Shown: positions 1 to 9,572 of the stretch, piece after piece
Numbering within the stretch: position 1 is the first letter of the stretch
How the letters are laid out: each line of letters begins with the position of its first letter
The notes under the pieces: model-generated
What the model was told of the DNA's origin: nothing
Database searches by the model: none
What the model saw: only the letters and a program-made list of their open reading frames with translations
Assembly (NCBI RefSeq): GCF_023516555.1
Contig: NZ_JAMGBD010000001.1
Span: 620,001 to 684,000, forward strand
Length of the DNA stretch: 64,000 bases
Direction of reading: 5' to 3'
Source: Sphingomonas alba
GTDB lineage: Bacteria; Pseudomonadota; Alphaproteobacteria; Sphingomonadales; Sphingomonadaceae
Position numbers and translations under genes: made by a program

Positions 1-2351
1 CCGCTCCGGCGGACCCGGCAGAAAAGCCGGCGGCAGCCGCCGCGCAAGAGAGCGAGGATATCATCGTCACCGCCCAAAAGCGGACCGAGAATCTGCAGGA
101 TGTGCCGATTGCCATCACGGCGATCACCACCAAGACCCTGGATGACCTTCAGGTGGACAGTTTCGAGGATTATGCCCGGCTTGTCCCGTCGCTTTCCTCA
201 AAGGCCGGCGGTGGCGGCGGCAGCGCCGACGGACCAGGCACGAACAACGTTTATTTCCGTGGCGTCGCCAGCGGCGACAATGCCAACCATTCGGCGTCCC
301 TGCCCAGCGTCGGCACCTATCTCGACGAACAGCCAATCACGACGATCAGCGGCGCGCTCGACATTCACATTTTCGATATTGCGCGCGTCGAGGCGCTCGC
401 TGGCCCGCAGGGCACGCTTTACGGCGCGTCCAGCCAGGCCGGCACCGTCCGCATCATCACTAACAAGCCTGACCTCAGCAGCACCTATGGCGCGGCAAAC
501 CTTGAGCTTAACAAGGTCGCTCATGGTGATTGGGGTTATACGGGCGAAGGCTTCATCAACCTGCCGATTTCCAGTAACGTGGCTACGCGTATCGTCGGCT
601 GGTACCGCCACGATGGCGGCTACATCGACAATATCCATGGGTCGCGCACTATGCGTGAAGTGGATTCCTCCGGCACACCGACCGGCGGCAGCTTTACCTT
701 CGACAATGGCGCCCTGGCCGAGGATAATTACAACGACGTCGATACCTATGGCGCTCGTGCGGCCCTCAAGATCGATCTCAATGACAATTGGACGATCACG
801 CCCCAGGTTATCGGCCAGGTTCAGAAAGCCGATGGGTCGTTCGCGGAAGAACGTGGTCTCGGCAAACTCGAAACCATGCAGTTCAACCCTGAATCGCTGA
901 AGGACAAATGGATCCAGGCGGCCCTCACCGTCGAAGGCAAGCTCGGCAATTTCGACGTCACCTACGCCGGTTCCTATATGCGCCGGCAGGTCGATTCAGA
1001 GCTCGACTATTCGGATTATTCTTACTTCTACGATGAGCTCACGACTTACGGCGCCTATTGGTACGACAACGACTATAATCCGCTTCTTCCAAACCAGCTG
1101 ATCCAGGCTGACGACAGCTACAAGAAAATGTCGCACGAGCTGCGCGTCGCCTCACCGAGCGACAAGCGCCTTCGCCTGATTGGCGGCCTCTTCTACCAGC
1201 GCCAGGAACATAATATCGAGCAAAACTACATCGTTCCGGGGCTGGCTGATGTCGCCAAGGTCCCCGGCACGAATGACATCTGGTACACAAAGCAGCTGCG
1301 CGTCGACCGGGACTACGCGGCATTCGGCGAGCTTTCTTTCGATATCACTCCGCAGCTGACGGCAACCGCGGGCGGCCGCTGGTACAAATACGACAACTCC
1401 CTGGTCGGCTTCTTCGGCTTTGCCAGCTACGTCGGCGATTGCTTCGGACCGTCCGAGATTTCGGGAACGCCCTGCACCAACCTCGACAAGCGAGTGAAGG
1501 ACACCGGGTTCGTCCATCGCCTCAACCTGACCTACAAGCCCAATGAAGACATGTTGTTCTATGCGACCTGGTCGCGAGGTTTCCGGCCCGGCGGCGTCAA
1601 TCGTCGCGGCACCTTCCCGCCCTACGATCCGGATTATCTGACCAACTATGAGGCGGGCGCAAAAATCAGCTTCGGTCACGGCTCGCACTTCAACGTCGCC
1701 GGCTACATCGAAGACTGGAAGGACATGCAGGTCTCGCTGCTGGGACAAAACGGCCTCACCGTCGTCCGCAATGTCGGTAAGTCACGGATCACCGGCATCG
1801 AAGCCGACCTCCTCCTGCGGCCGATGCCTGGCCTGACGTGGAGTACCGGCGTCTCATACAACCATGCCGTTTTACGGGAAGATTTTTGCTTTCAAGAAGG
1901 CGTAGTCGACTGCCGCAACGCCGGCCTTCAGGGCGGGTTGGATTTCCTGGCCGAAAAAGGTGACAAGCTGCCGCTCACCGCCCCGTGGAAGGGCAGCTCG
2001 GCTCTTCGCTACGAATGGAACCTCAATGCCGACCTCAAGGCCAACGTCCAAGGCGTGCTCACTTATGAGGGCAAACGCAAACGCGACCTGCGGCCTGGCA
2101 TCAACGACATTTACGGCGATTTGAACTCCTATGCGGAGGTCGACATTTCGGCCGGTTTGGACAAAGGCCCATGGAGCGTCGATTTGTTCGCCAAGAACCT
2201 GTTCGATGTGCGCGGACAATTGTCGAAAGGCATCCAGTGCCGCGAGGAAATCTGCGGCGACCCGTTCGGCGAAACGGCCAGTGGCGGCAAGATCTATACG
2301 GTCGTCAGCCGGCCGCGCACGATCGGCCTTCGCGTCGGCCGCAAATTTTAG
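1..2351 (+). CDS. TonB-dependent outer-membrane receptor, 5' partial
   Basis: The frame is open from the window edge, so the start codon and signal peptide lie upstream. The product is an outer-membrane receptor that would import a bulky substrate with energy from TonB-ExbBD. A TonB-box-like DIIVTAQKR (about bases 57-83) leads into the plug (VPIAITAI, then GPQGTLYGA). The rest is an aromatic-rich beta-barrel ending in a C-terminal Phe (GLRVGRKF), the usual outer-membrane assembly signal. About 782 residues are visible, close to the full family length. The substrate cannot be read from the sequence. A TPR-sulfotransferase follows 61 bases downstream on the same strand, a pairing often seen in sphingomonads. 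Confidence 0.93.
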   Translation, partial: APADPAEKPAAAAAQESEDIIVTAQKRTENLQDVPIAITAITTKTLDDLQVDSFEDYARLVPSLSSKAGGGGGSADGPGTNNVYFRGVASGDNANHSASLPSVGTYLDEQPITTISGALDIHIFDIARVEALAGPQGTLYGASSQAGTVRIITNKPDLSSTYGAANLELNKVAHGDWGYTGEGFINLPISSNVATRIVGWYRHDGGYIDNIHGSRTMREVDSSGTPTGGSFTFDNGALAEDNYNDVDTYGARAALKIDLNDNWTITPQVIGQVQKADGSFAEERGLGKLETMQFNPESLKDKWIQAALTVEGKLGNFDVTYAGSYMRRQVDSELDYSDYSYFYDELTTYGAYWYDNDYNPLLPNQLIQADDSYKKMSHELRVASPSDKRLRLIGGLFYQRQEHNIEQNYIVPGLADVAKVPGTNDIWYTKQLRVDRDYAAFGELSFDITPQLTATAGGRWYKYDNSLVGFFGFASYVGDCFGPSEISGTPCTNLDKRVKDTGFVHRLNLTYKPNEDMLFYATWSRGFRPGGVNRRGTFPPYDPDYLTNYEAGAKISFGHGSHFNVAGYIEDWKDMQVSLLGQNGLTVVRNVGKSRITGIEADLLLRPMPGLTWSTGVSYNHAVLREDFCFQEGVVDCRNAGLQGGLDFLAEKGDKLPLTAPWKGSSALRYEWNLNADLKANVQGVLTYEGKRKRDLRPGINDIYGDLNSYAEVDISAGLDKGPWSVDLFAKNLFDVRGQLSKGIQCREEICGDPFGETASGGKIYTVVSRPRTIGLRVGRKF

Positions 2352-2412
2352 AGGACGCCGCTCGACCGGCCATGCTACCGCCCACTGCGTGAGCATGGCC
2401 GGGTAGAGCTAA

Positions 2413-4212
2413 GTGGGCGTGAAAGCTTCAATTATTGCCGATCCCCATGCTGCGTTGAAACAAGCGCGGCAGTTGCTGGCATCCGACCCAAAGACGGCTG
2501 AAAAGCAGGCCCGGCGCCTGCTGGAATCGCACCCAGACGATCCGGCGGCCTTGCGCCTGCTCGGCGCCGCTCTGCGCAAGCTTGGCAAGGCTGACGAAGC
2601 CACGCTGGCCGAGCGGCAAGCGGTTCAGCTTTCGACCCGCAGTCCCGCCCATCGCGAAGCCGCGCGCGCCATTGCCAACGGCGAAAAGAAGCGCGCCATC
2701 GCGATCCTCGAATCGATCATTGCGCGTGACGAAACCGACGTTGTCGCGCTCGTCATGCTCGGCCTGCAATTCTCCACCGAAAGCGAATACGAGGTTGCCG
2801 AATCCCTGCTTCGCAGGGCGGTCGAAGTCGCGCCCGAGGATGTGTCGGCGCGCATGACGCTCAGTGAGCACCTACATCGCGCTAAGCGTTCGATTGAGGC
2901 ACTGGCCGTATTCGATCAACTCGCGCCCGACGCGCGTGCCACCGCAAACGCAATGTCGTTGCGCGCGAGCATACTTCGCGATCTTGGCCGCCAGGAAGAG
3001 GAGGTCGCCGTCCTCCAGCAGCTGGTCGCGACCGAGCAGCGGAACGAAAATTACCGCATCCGCCTAGGCCACGCCTTCCGTACGCTCGGGCGGGCGGATG
3101 AGGCGGTTGCGACCTATCGGGCCGTACTCGCCGGCGCCCCCTTCGAAGGCACGTCCTGGTGGAGCCTGGCCAACCTCAAAACCGTCAAGTTCCGCGACGC
3201 CGACATCGCGACAATGGAAAAGGGCCTGACGGTGCCCCAGGCGCACGTAATGAACCGGGTTCGCCTGCATTTTGCGCTCGGCAAGGCGTTTGAGGACCGC
3301 AAGGAAATCGAGCGTTCCTTCCACCATTATGACGCGGCCAATCGCCTGCGAAATGCATCGACGACCTACCGGCCGGAGCGCATCAGAGGATGGGTCGACC
3401 AGGCCGCCGATTGCTACAGCGAGGAATTCCTGTCGGGGAGCGCCAAGAATGCGTGCCAATCGGCCGAACCGATCTTCGTAATCGGCATTCAGCGGTCCGG
3501 TTCGACGTTGCTGGAGCAGATCCTCGACTCCCATCCGGACATCGAAGGCACGGCCGAGCTCACGGAGCTGCCGACGATCATCCGTGAGCAGGGCGAGGTC
3601 GCCCAGCGCCGCGGGATTTCCTTCAACGAACTCCTGCGCAGGATGAGTGCCGGCGAGCTTCGCGAGCTCGGCGAGGACTATTTGCGGCGCACCAGCGTTT
3701 ACCGGCTGACCGACAAGCCCCGGTTCACCGACAAGATGCCGAACAACTGGATTTACGCGGGGGTGATCCGCAAGATCCTGCCCAACGCCAAGATCATCGA
3801 TATGCGCCGGCACCCGCTCGACTGCTGCTTTTCCAACTGGAAGCAGCTCTACGGCCGCGGGCTGGAGCACAGCTACTCGATGGAGAACATGGGCCTCTAC
3901 TATGCCGACTATGTCCGGCTGCTCCGGCTCGTCGACAGCCTCCAGCCGGGCAAGATCCATCGCGCCATTTACGAGCGGCTGGTCGAGGATACCGAAGGCG
4001 AAGTCCGCAACCTGCTCGACTATCTCGGCCTGCCGTTCGACGAGGCCGTCCTCAACTTCCATTCGAACGAGCGCTCCGTCCGGACGATCAGCGCGGAGCA
4101 GGTTCGCCAGCCGATCAACCGCAAGGGCCTCAACCAGTACAAGCCCTACGAGCAATGGCTCGGCCCGATGAAGACGGCTCTTGGCAGCGCACTGGACGAT
4201 TGGCAGTCATGA
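2413..4212 (+). CDS. TPR-repeat sulfotransferase
   Basis: A 599-residue protein with two parts. Residues ~1-300 are degenerate tetratricopeptide repeats, seen as helical pairs with A/L/Y spacing. Residues ~350-590 are a PAPS-dependent sulfotransferase. The 5'-phosphosulfate loop is GIQRSGSTLLEQIL (~358) and the 3'-phosphate motif is RRHPLDCCFSNW (~466). It would move sulfate from PAPS to a hydroxyl of a protein or glycan; the TPR part probably holds the acceptor. The start is GTG, with a second in-frame GTG six bases later. It lies 61 bases after the TonB receptor and its stop overlaps the MaoC start (ATGA). The acceptor is unknown; the nearby receptor or surface glycans are only guesses. Confidence 0.9.
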   Translation: MGVKASIIADPHAALKQARQLLASDPKTAEKQARRLLESHPDDPAALRLLGAALRKLGKADEATLAERQAVQLSTRSPAHREAARAIANGEKKRAIAILESIIARDETDVVALVMLGLQFSTESEYEVAESLLRRAVEVAPEDVSARMTLSEHLHRAKRSIEALAVFDQLAPDARATANAMSLRASILRDLGRQEEEVAVLQQLVATEQRNENYRIRLGHAFRTLGRADEAVATYRAVLAGAPFEGTSWWSLANLKTVKFRDADIATMEKGLTVPQAHVMNRVRLHFALGKAFEDRKEIERSFHHYDAANRLRNASTTYRPERIRGWVDQAADCYSEEFLSGSAKNACQSAEPIFVIGIQRSGSTLLEQILDSHPDIEGTAELTELPTIIREQGEVAQRRGISFNELLRRMSAGELRELGEDYLRRTSVYRLTDKPRFTDKMPNNWIYAGVIRKILPNAKIIDMRRHPLDCCFSNWKQLYGRGLEHSYSMENMGLYYADYVRLLRLVDSLQPGKIHRAIYERLVEDTEGEVRNLLDYLGLPFDEAVLNFHSNERSVRTISAEQVRQPINRKGLNQYKPYEQWLGPMKTALGSALDDWQS

Positions 4213-4664
4213 TCTACTGGGACGACGTGGAAGTCGGGGCCGAGCGTGTCTTCGGCACCTATGAGGTGACGCGCGAGGAAGTCCTCGAATTCGCGCGCAA
4301 ATACGACCCCCAGCCCTTCCATCTGTCCGACGAGGAAGCCGCCAAGACCCATTTCGGCCGCCTCGCCGCCAGCGGCTGGCACACCGCCGCCATGACGATG
4401 CGCGTCATCGTCGACGCGATCACGGAAGACCAACAGGCTGGCCTCGGTTCGCCGGGTGTCGATGATTTGCGCTGGCAGAAGCCGGTCTATCCCGGTGACA
4501 CGCTGACCGTGACCGGCACCGTCGTCGAAAAGACGCCCTCGCGCTCCAAGCCCGAAATCGGCAGCGTCCGCACCCAGACCATCGTCACCAACCAGGACCA
4601 CGTCCCGGTCATGACCTACACATCCATCGTGCTGATGCGCCGGAACCCCGACGCGGACGCTTAG
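4209..4664 (+). CDS. MaoC-family hot-dog dehydratase
   Basis: A 151-residue single hot-dog protein of the MaoC/(R)-specific enoyl-CoA hydratase family. The catalytic Asp and His are visible in YDPQPFH (D33, H38), followed by EEAAKTHFG. The likely reaction is reversible hydration of a 2-enoyl thioester in the cytoplasm. The ATG overlaps the sulfotransferase stop as ATGA, so the two are probably translationally coupled. I prefer this start to an in-frame one further upstream because it begins the conserved fold. The last bases (ttag) are shared with the convergent apt stop. The true acyl substrate cannot be told from sequence. Confidence 0.88.
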   Translation: MIYWDDVEVGAERVFGTYEVTREEVLEFARKYDPQPFHLSDEEAAKTHFGRLAASGWHTAAMTMRVIVDAITEDQQAGLGSPGVDDLRWQKPVYPGDTLTVTGTVVEKTPSRSKPEIGSVRTQTIVTNQDHVPVMTYTSIVLMRRNPDADA

Positions 4665-5200
4665 TCGCCCTCGAATTCTATCAGGCTAGCGACGTCGATC
4701 CCCTCGGCGCGCAGGGCCTCCGCGCCGCCGAGGTCCGGCAAATCGATGAGGAAGCGCGCACCGACGACATGGCCGCCTGCGCGCCGGATCAGCCGAGCCG
4801 CGGCGAGCGCTGTCCCGCCGGTTGCAATCAGGTCGTCGGCCAACAGCACCTTCGCTCCCGCCGAACATGCATCGACATGCATCGCCAGCCGGTCGGTGCC
4901 ATATTCCAGGGCATAATCTTCGGCGATGGTCGCGCCGGGCAGCTTGCCGTCCTTGCGGATCAGCAGCAGGCCGCAGCCGAGCTCGCGCGCCAGCGCCGCG
5001 CCGAGGATGAACCCCCGCGCCTCCACGCCGGCAACCAGGTCCGGCGCTTCGCCGACCGTCGCGGCCAACCGCTCGACGGCCAAGCCGAATCCGCGCCCGT
5101 CGAGCAGCAGGGTGGTGACATCACGGAATTGGATACCGGGCTTCGGAAAGTCCGGGATGGTGCGGACCAGCGCCTTCAAATCATCGTTGGCGCTGGTCAC
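4661..5200 (-). CDS. apt: adenine phosphoribosyltransferase
   Basis: Purine-salvage enzyme that makes AMP from adenine and PRPP in the cytoplasm. The 179-residue length is typical. The PRPP-binding signature is VLLADDLIATGGTA (residues 118-131), and the N-terminal IPDFPKPGIQFRDVTTLL block is characteristic of Apt rather than other phosphoribosyltransferases. It lies 11 bases downstream of petC on the same strand and may be co-transcribed with the bc1 genes, an arrangement that occurs in alphaproteobacteria. It overlaps the convergent MaoC gene by four bases. Confidence 0.96.
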   Translation of the reverse strand: MTSANDDLKALVRTIPDFPKPGIQFRDVTTLLLDGRGFGLAVERLAATVGEAPDLVAGVEARGFILGAALARELGCGLLLIRKDGKLPGATIAEDYALEYGTDRLAMHVDACSAGAKVLLADDLIATGGTALAAARLIRRAGGHVVGARFLIDLPDLGGAEALRAEGIDVASLIEFEGD

Positions 5201-5211
5201 GCAAACCTCGC

Positions 5212-6138
5212 TTAGCCCGCGACGCCGGCCTTCTTGGTGGCCCGGGTGCGTTTGGCCTTGTTGACCGGATCCAGCGGCCCGACCGGAGCGACCTTGCGCT
5301 TCGCCTCGGCCCAGATGTTCTGGTAGCTCAGATAGCCCAGGACCGTCCCGACCAGGAGGAACAGGAGCACCGCCCAGCCATAGTGATGGCGGTTCTCAAG
5401 CTTCGGCTCGGCCGTCCACACCAGGAACGCGGACACGTCCTTCGCCATCTGGTCGACCGTCGGCTTCGGATTGCCCTCGGCGTAAGTCACCTGACCATCG
5501 CTCACCAGCGGCTGCGGCATGGCGATGTTCAGATTGGCGAAATAGGGGTTGTAGTGCAGGCCCTGCGGCGTTTTCGCGCCCGGGAACTTCTTCACCAGCT
5601 CGGTTGGCTGGTTCCGGTAGCCCGTCAGGATCGAATAGACATAGGCCGCGCCGCCATGGCGCGCCTTGGTCATCAGCGACAAATCGGGCGGAAGCGCATT
5701 GTTGTTGGCCGCGCGCGCCGCGGTCTCATTGGCATAAGGCGCCGGGAAGTGATCCGCCGGCGTCGCCTTGCGGGTCGCGGGCTCGCCCGTGTCCGGATTG
5801 ACCGAGGGAACTTCGGTCGCCCACTGGTTGGCGATCGCCTTCACTTCGGCTTCCGAATAGCCAAGCTCATGCAGGTCCCGGAACGCCACCAGCTTCATCG
5901 AGTGGCAGGCCGAACAGACCTCCTTGTAGATCTGGAAGCCGCGCTGGACCTGCTGGCGGTCGAAGCTGCCAAACGGACCGTCGGACTGCAAATGCAGCGC
6001 CTTCGGATGGACGTGATATTCCTCCTCCGCCGTCGCTTCCGGCGGGGATTGAATGTTGCCGACCAGGTTCACGAAGAAACTGATCACCGCAACGCCGGCG
6101 AAGACTAGGCCGACAAGAAAGCCAAGAATACGGACCAT
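5212..6138 (-). CDS. petC: cytochrome c1 of the bc1 complex
   Basis: A 308-residue membrane-anchored c-type cytochrome, third gene of petABC. The heme is bound by CSACH (C75, C78, H79), with a probable axial Met in NIAMPQPL (M207). There is an N-terminal membrane segment (~4-27) and the usual C-terminal anchor (~253-273), then a Lys/Arg-rich cytoplasmic tail. It passes electrons from the Rieske protein to a soluble or membrane cytochrome c in the periplasm. It starts 15 bases after petB. The N-terminal segment may be retained or cleaved as a signal peptide. Confidence 0.97.
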   Translation of the reverse strand: MVRILGFLVGLVFAGVAVISFFVNLVGNIQSPPEATAEEEYHVHPKALHLQSDGPFGSFDRQQVQRGFQIYKEVCSACHSMKLVAFRDLHELGYSEAEVKAIANQWATEVPSVNPDTGEPATRKATPADHFPAPYANETAARAANNNALPPDLSLMTKARHGGAAYVYSILTGYRNQPTELVKKFPGAKTPQGLHYNPYFANLNIAMPQPLVSDGQVTYAEGNPKPTVDQMAKDVSAFLVWTAEPKLENRHHYGWAVLLFLLVGTVLGYLSYQNIWAEAKRKVAPVGPLDPVNKAKRTRATKKAGVAG

Positions 6139-6153
6139 GGTCCCCTGTTCCCC

Positions 6154-7446
6154 TTAATTCGCCGGCTTCGTCTGGCCGATGGGCGCGGCTTCCGCCTTCT
6201 CGCCGTGCAGCACGCTTTCCGAAATCGAGCTCGGCAGCGGCAGCGGCGTTTCGAACTTCGAAACGAGCGGCAGGATGATGAGGAAGTGCGCGAAATAATA
6301 AGCGGTCGCCAGCTGGCCGAGCGCGATGTTCAGCGGCGTGATCGGCGCGCCGCCGACATAGCCGAGCACCAGCACGTCGAGGATCAGCAGGCCGAAGAAG
6401 CGCTTGAACACCGGGCGATAGCTGCCCGACCGGACCGGCGACTTGTCGAGCCACGGCAGGAAGAACAGCAGCAGGATCGAGCCGAACATCGCCGTCACGC
6501 CCCACAGCTTGGCCGGGATGATGACGTCGACGGTGAAGCTGCGCAGGATCGCGTAGAATGGCCAGAAATACCATTCGGGCACGATGTGCGCCGGCGTCGC
6601 CAGCGGGTTGGCCGGAATGTAATTGTCCGGATGGCCCAGATAGTTCGGCGCGAAGAAGGTCAGCACGCAATAAGCGAACAACAGCGCACCGGCGAACCAG
6701 CCGTCCTTCGCCGTATAGAACGGGTGGAAGGGCAGCGTGTCCTTCTCGGTCTTCACATCGACGCCGGTCGGGTTGTTCGACCCCGGGATATGCAGCGCCC
6801 AGATGTGCAGGACCGTCACCGCCGCAATCACGAACGGCAGGAGGTAGTGCAGCGAGAAGAAGCGGGTCAGCGCCGCCTGGTCAGGCGCATAGCCGCCCAG
6901 CAACCAGACGCGGATCGGCTCGCCGACGACCGGGAAGGCCGAGAAGAAGCCGGTGATGACCTGCGCGCCCCAATAGCTCATCTGCCCCCAGGGCAGGACG
7001 TAGCCCATGAACGCCGTCGCCATCATCAGCAAATAGATGACGAGGCCGAGCATCCACACCAGCTCGCGCGGCGCCTTGTAGCTTCCGTAGAAGAGGCCGC
7101 GGAAGATGTGGACGTAGACGACGATGAAGAAGAAGCTGGCGCCGTTCATGTGCGCGTAGCGGAGCCACCAGCCCGCATTCACGTCGCGCATGATGTGCTC
7201 GATCGAATTGAAGGCGCCGTCCGCCGACGCATAATAATGCATCGCAAGCACGATGCCGGTGACGATCTGGACGGTCAGGAAGATGCCGGCGGCGACGCCG
7301 AAATTCCACCAGTAGTTCAGGTTGCGCGGCACCGGATAGCCGCCGCCGATCGCGCCGTAGACCAGGCGCGGAAGCGGCAGGCGCTCGTCGAACCAGCGGC
7401 CAAGGCCAGTCTTCGGTTCGTAGGGCTTTGCCCAGGCGAAACTCAT
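6154..7446 (-). CDS. petB: cytochrome b of the bc1 complex
   Basis: Integral membrane quinol-oxidising subunit, 430 residues from the ATG at 7446 ([11 protein letters not shown]). The four heme-ligating histidines are H99/H113 and H200/H214, both pairs spaced by 14 as expected for a bc1 cytochrome b. The Qo-site PEWY is at residues 290-293. About eight hydrophobic helices are visible, so this is the fused mitochondrial-type protein, not the split b6f form. The frame stays open upstream, but that stretch lies inside petA in another frame and is not expected to be translated. Sits between petA and petC with very short gaps. Confidence 0.98.
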   Translation of the reverse strand: MSFAWAKPYEPKTGLGRWFDERLPLPRLVYGAIGGGYPVPRNLNYWWNFGVAAGIFLTVQIVTGIVLAMHYYASADGAFNSIEHIMRDVNAGWWLRYAHMNGASFFFIVVYVHIFRGLFYGSYKAPRELVWMLGLVIYLLMMATAFMGYVLPWGQMSYWGAQVITGFFSAFPVVGEPIRVWLLGGYAPDQAALTRFFSLHYLLPFVIAAVTVLHIWALHIPGSNNPTGVDVKTEKDTLPFHPFYTAKDGWFAGALLFAYCVLTFFAPNYLGHPDNYIPANPLATPAHIVPEWYFWPFYAILRSFTVDVIIPAKLWGVTAMFGSILLLFFLPWLDKSPVRSGSYRPVFKRFFGLLILDVLVLGYVGGAPITPLNIALGQLATAYYFAHFLIILPLVSKFETPLPLPSSISESVLHGEKAEAAPIGQTKPAN

Positions 7447-7460
7447 CCCCGTTTTCCCCT

Positions 7461-8027
7461 TTAACCGATCGTCACGACAGTGTCGGACGTGAAGGCATAT
7501 TCCGGCACCTGCAGGTTCAGCGGCGCCGGTCCCTGGCGGATGCGGGCCGCCGTGTCGTAGGCCGATCCGTGGCACGGGCAGAAATAGCCGCCGAACGGAC
7601 CGCGGTTCTCGCCTTCGCCGGTGCCGAGCGGGATGCAGCCCAGATGGGTGCAGACGCCCATGGTGATCAGCCAGTTCATCTTGCCCGGCTTGGTGCGCTC
7701 GGCCAGCGTCTGCGGGTCGCGCAGGGTGCTGACATCGACGGCATTGGCCGCCGCGATTTCCTGCGGCGTCAGGTTGCGGACGAACACCGGCTGCTTGCGC
7801 CATACGGTCTTGATGGCCTGGCCAGGCGCGATCTTGGAAATGTCGACTTCGGTTGAAGCCAGCGCCAGCACGTCGGCCGACGGGCTCATCTGGCTGACCA
7901 GGGGCAGGACGACCGCGGCGGCGCCGACACCGGCAAAGCTCACTGCGGCGATGTTGATGAAATCACGGCGGCGAAGGCTGTGGTCCTCCCCCACCTGCGA
8001 GACCATATTTCCTTCTTGCGCGGCCAT
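7461..8027 (-). CDS. petA: Rieske iron-sulfur subunit of the bc1 complex
   Basis: A 188-residue 2Fe-2S protein, first gene of petABC. Cluster ligands are in CTHLGC (C126, H128, C131) and CPCH (C150, C152, H153). The N-terminus carries a twin-arginine-like SLRRRDFI followed by one hydrophobic helix (~24-45), as expected for Tat-dependent insertion with an uncleaved anchor. I chose the ATG at 8027 because AAGGGTGAGC stands just before it; a longer in-frame start at 8114 adds only an Arg-rich leader. The operon promoter probably lies within 8028-8153. Confidence 0.96.
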   Translation of the reverse strand: MAAQEGNMVSQVGEDHSLRRRDFINIAAVSFAGVGAAAVVLPLVSQMSPSADVLALASTEVDISKIAPGQAIKTVWRKQPVFVRNLTPQEIAAANAVDVSTLRDPQTLAERTKPGKMNWLITMGVCTHLGCIPLGTGEGENRGPFGGYFCPCHGSAYDTAARIRQGPAPLNLQVPEYAFTSDTVVTIG

Positions 8028-8153
8028 GCTCACCCTTAGAACGTCGGTTGCCAATGCCCGGACGGGCTTGAAAGCGTACGTCCGCGAGCGGCGTCGCCGT
8101 CGCGAAAGTTGCACGGCTGATAGCGGGCGGTTTTGGTGCTGCCAAGGGCGGAA

Positions 8154-9050
8154 TTATTGGGCTGCAACCTCTTCCGGCGTCAGCACTACCAACTCGCCTT
8201 TGCGTCCAATCCACGCCGAGCGCGCCATGACTGCGGCGGCGTAAAGAACGACGACGATCACGAGCCAGCGGAGCGTCTCGACAGGCATCTGCTTGACGAT
8301 CAAGGCGGCAACCAGGACGGCCGGAAGACCACCGAGCGTCAGGGCCAGGACAATCCTCAAGTCCATCTTTCCAATCTGGATGTGACGGACGCTGGCCGTC
8401 GCGCCCATAAGGCCGGCGCTCGCCGCCATGATCGGGAAGCAGAGCCGCGGATCCATTCCCATCAGGCTCAGCAGGACCAGCGTCGGCGCATAATTGCCGA
8501 CACCGAAATTCAGCAGGATGCCAAAGCCGAAGCTCGCCGCGATCGCGAGTATGGTGAGGCCCATTGGCAAGCCGGTTTCAGTGCCACCGCCGGGCATCAG
8601 GTGCAGGTTGGTGAGCGTGTACGCCGCGGCGGCTAGCGTCAGGCCGATCGCAACGATCATCTGAACCACCCAGACGCGCGACTTTGTCACCATCGGCGCT
8701 CCGAGCAGCCCTCCGACGACGCATGCAAGGATGCAGCCGACCAGCAGGACTGCGTCGACCCTCACTCCCAGCAGGATCAGGAAGATGAAGCCCTGCAGCA
8801 CCGCCGGTAGTGTCAGGCCGACCAGGATGGTTTGCGGAATGAGCGCATCCGGGACGATCTTGCGGAACTTGAGCCAGGCCGTGGTTGGCGCAAACGAACC
8901 GATCCCCAGCGTATCGAAAAAGCTGACGACCGCGCCGACGAGCAGCGCCTCGGGCCGTGGCGTCGCCTTCTGGCGAACGGCGGCGCGCAGGAGCGCCACC
9001 AGACAAACAATGGCGGCAAGCGTAATCGGAACGAGAAGCGCAATCAGCAT
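8154..9050 (-). CDS. TSUP-family (TauE/SafE-like) membrane permease
   Basis: A 298-residue polytopic protein with about eight hydrophobic segments and the N-terminal GAVVSFFDTLGIGSFAP block seen in the TauE/SafE/YfcA family. These permeases export or import small anions such as sulfite, sulfoacetate or other organosulfonates; this sequence does not settle the substrate. It is monocistronic, with its start 72 bases from the divergent tRNA methyltransferase gene. The C-terminus is short (LTPEEVAAQ). Confidence 0.85.
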   Translation of the reverse strand: MLIALLVPITLAAIVCLVALLRAAVRQKATPRPEALLVGAVVSFFDTLGIGSFAPTTAWLKFRKIVPDALIPQTILVGLTLPAVLQGFIFLILLGVRVDAVLLVGCILACVVGGLLGAPMVTKSRVWVVQMIVAIGLTLAAAAYTLTNLHLMPGGGTETGLPMGLTILAIAASFGFGILLNFGVGNYAPTLVLLSLMGMDPRLCFPIMAASAGLMGATASVRHIQIGKMDLRIVLALTLGGLPAVLVAALIVKQMPVETLRWLVIVVVLYAAAVMARSAWIGRKGELVVLTPEEVAAQ

Positions 9051-9122
9051 GGCCGCCCCCTTCGAGCCACGGATGGTGATGGCATCCTAGATGAATGGCA
9101 CATGCGCGGCTATGGGCCCGCG

Positions 9123-9572
9123 ATGCGCATCGCCTTGTTCGAGCCTGAGATCGCCGGGAACGTCGGCGCCGTCATGCGGCTTGGCGCCTGCATGGGGGTG
9201 CCGGTCGACCTCATCGAACCAATGGGCTTCGAATGGGACGACAAGAGGGTTCGTCGGACTGCCATGGATTATATCGACCATGTCGACGTCTCGCGGCATC
9301 GCTCCTTCGACGCCTTCCGCGAAGTCACCCCGGGCCGCTTGGTACTGTTCACCACGAAGGGCGAAGCGTCGCCTTACGATTTCGAGTTCGAACCGACCGA
9401 CTTGCTGCTGTTCGGCAAGGAGAGCGGCGGCGTTCCCGCCGATGTCGCGGCCGCCAGCGATGCGAGGTTGCGCATCCCGATCCGCGCCGACGTGCGCTCG
9501 TTCAACCTTGCCATGGCCGCCGCCCTCGCCTTGGGTGAGGCATTGCGCCAGACCGGAGAATTGCCCCGATGA
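9123..9572 (+). CDS. trmL: tRNA (cytidine/uridine-34 2'-O) methyltransferase
   Basis: A 149-residue SPOUT methyltransferase that would methylate the wobble 2'-OH of tRNA-Leu. The sequence opens with MRIALFEPEIAGNVGAVMRL and ends with the trefoil-knot motifs (LLLFGKESGGVP, then RSFNLAMAAALAL) where SAM binds. An in-frame ATG at 9102 would add seven residues; I prefer 9123 because it matches the family's N-terminus. Neither start has a strong ribosome site. The stop overlaps the hemF start as ATGA. Confidence 0.92.
   Translation: MRIALFEPEIAGNVGAVMRLGACMGVPVDLIEPMGFEWDDKRVRRTAMDYIDHVDVSRHRSFDAFREVTPGRLVLFTTKGEASPYDFEFEPTDLLLFGKESGGVPADVAAASDARLRIPIRADVRSFNLAMAAALALGEALRQTGELPR

Noticed and set aside
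5383-7464. Plus-strand frames of 241 and 419 residues over petC/petB
   Set aside because: Arg/Gln/Asp-rich mirror frames of clear petC and petB genes.
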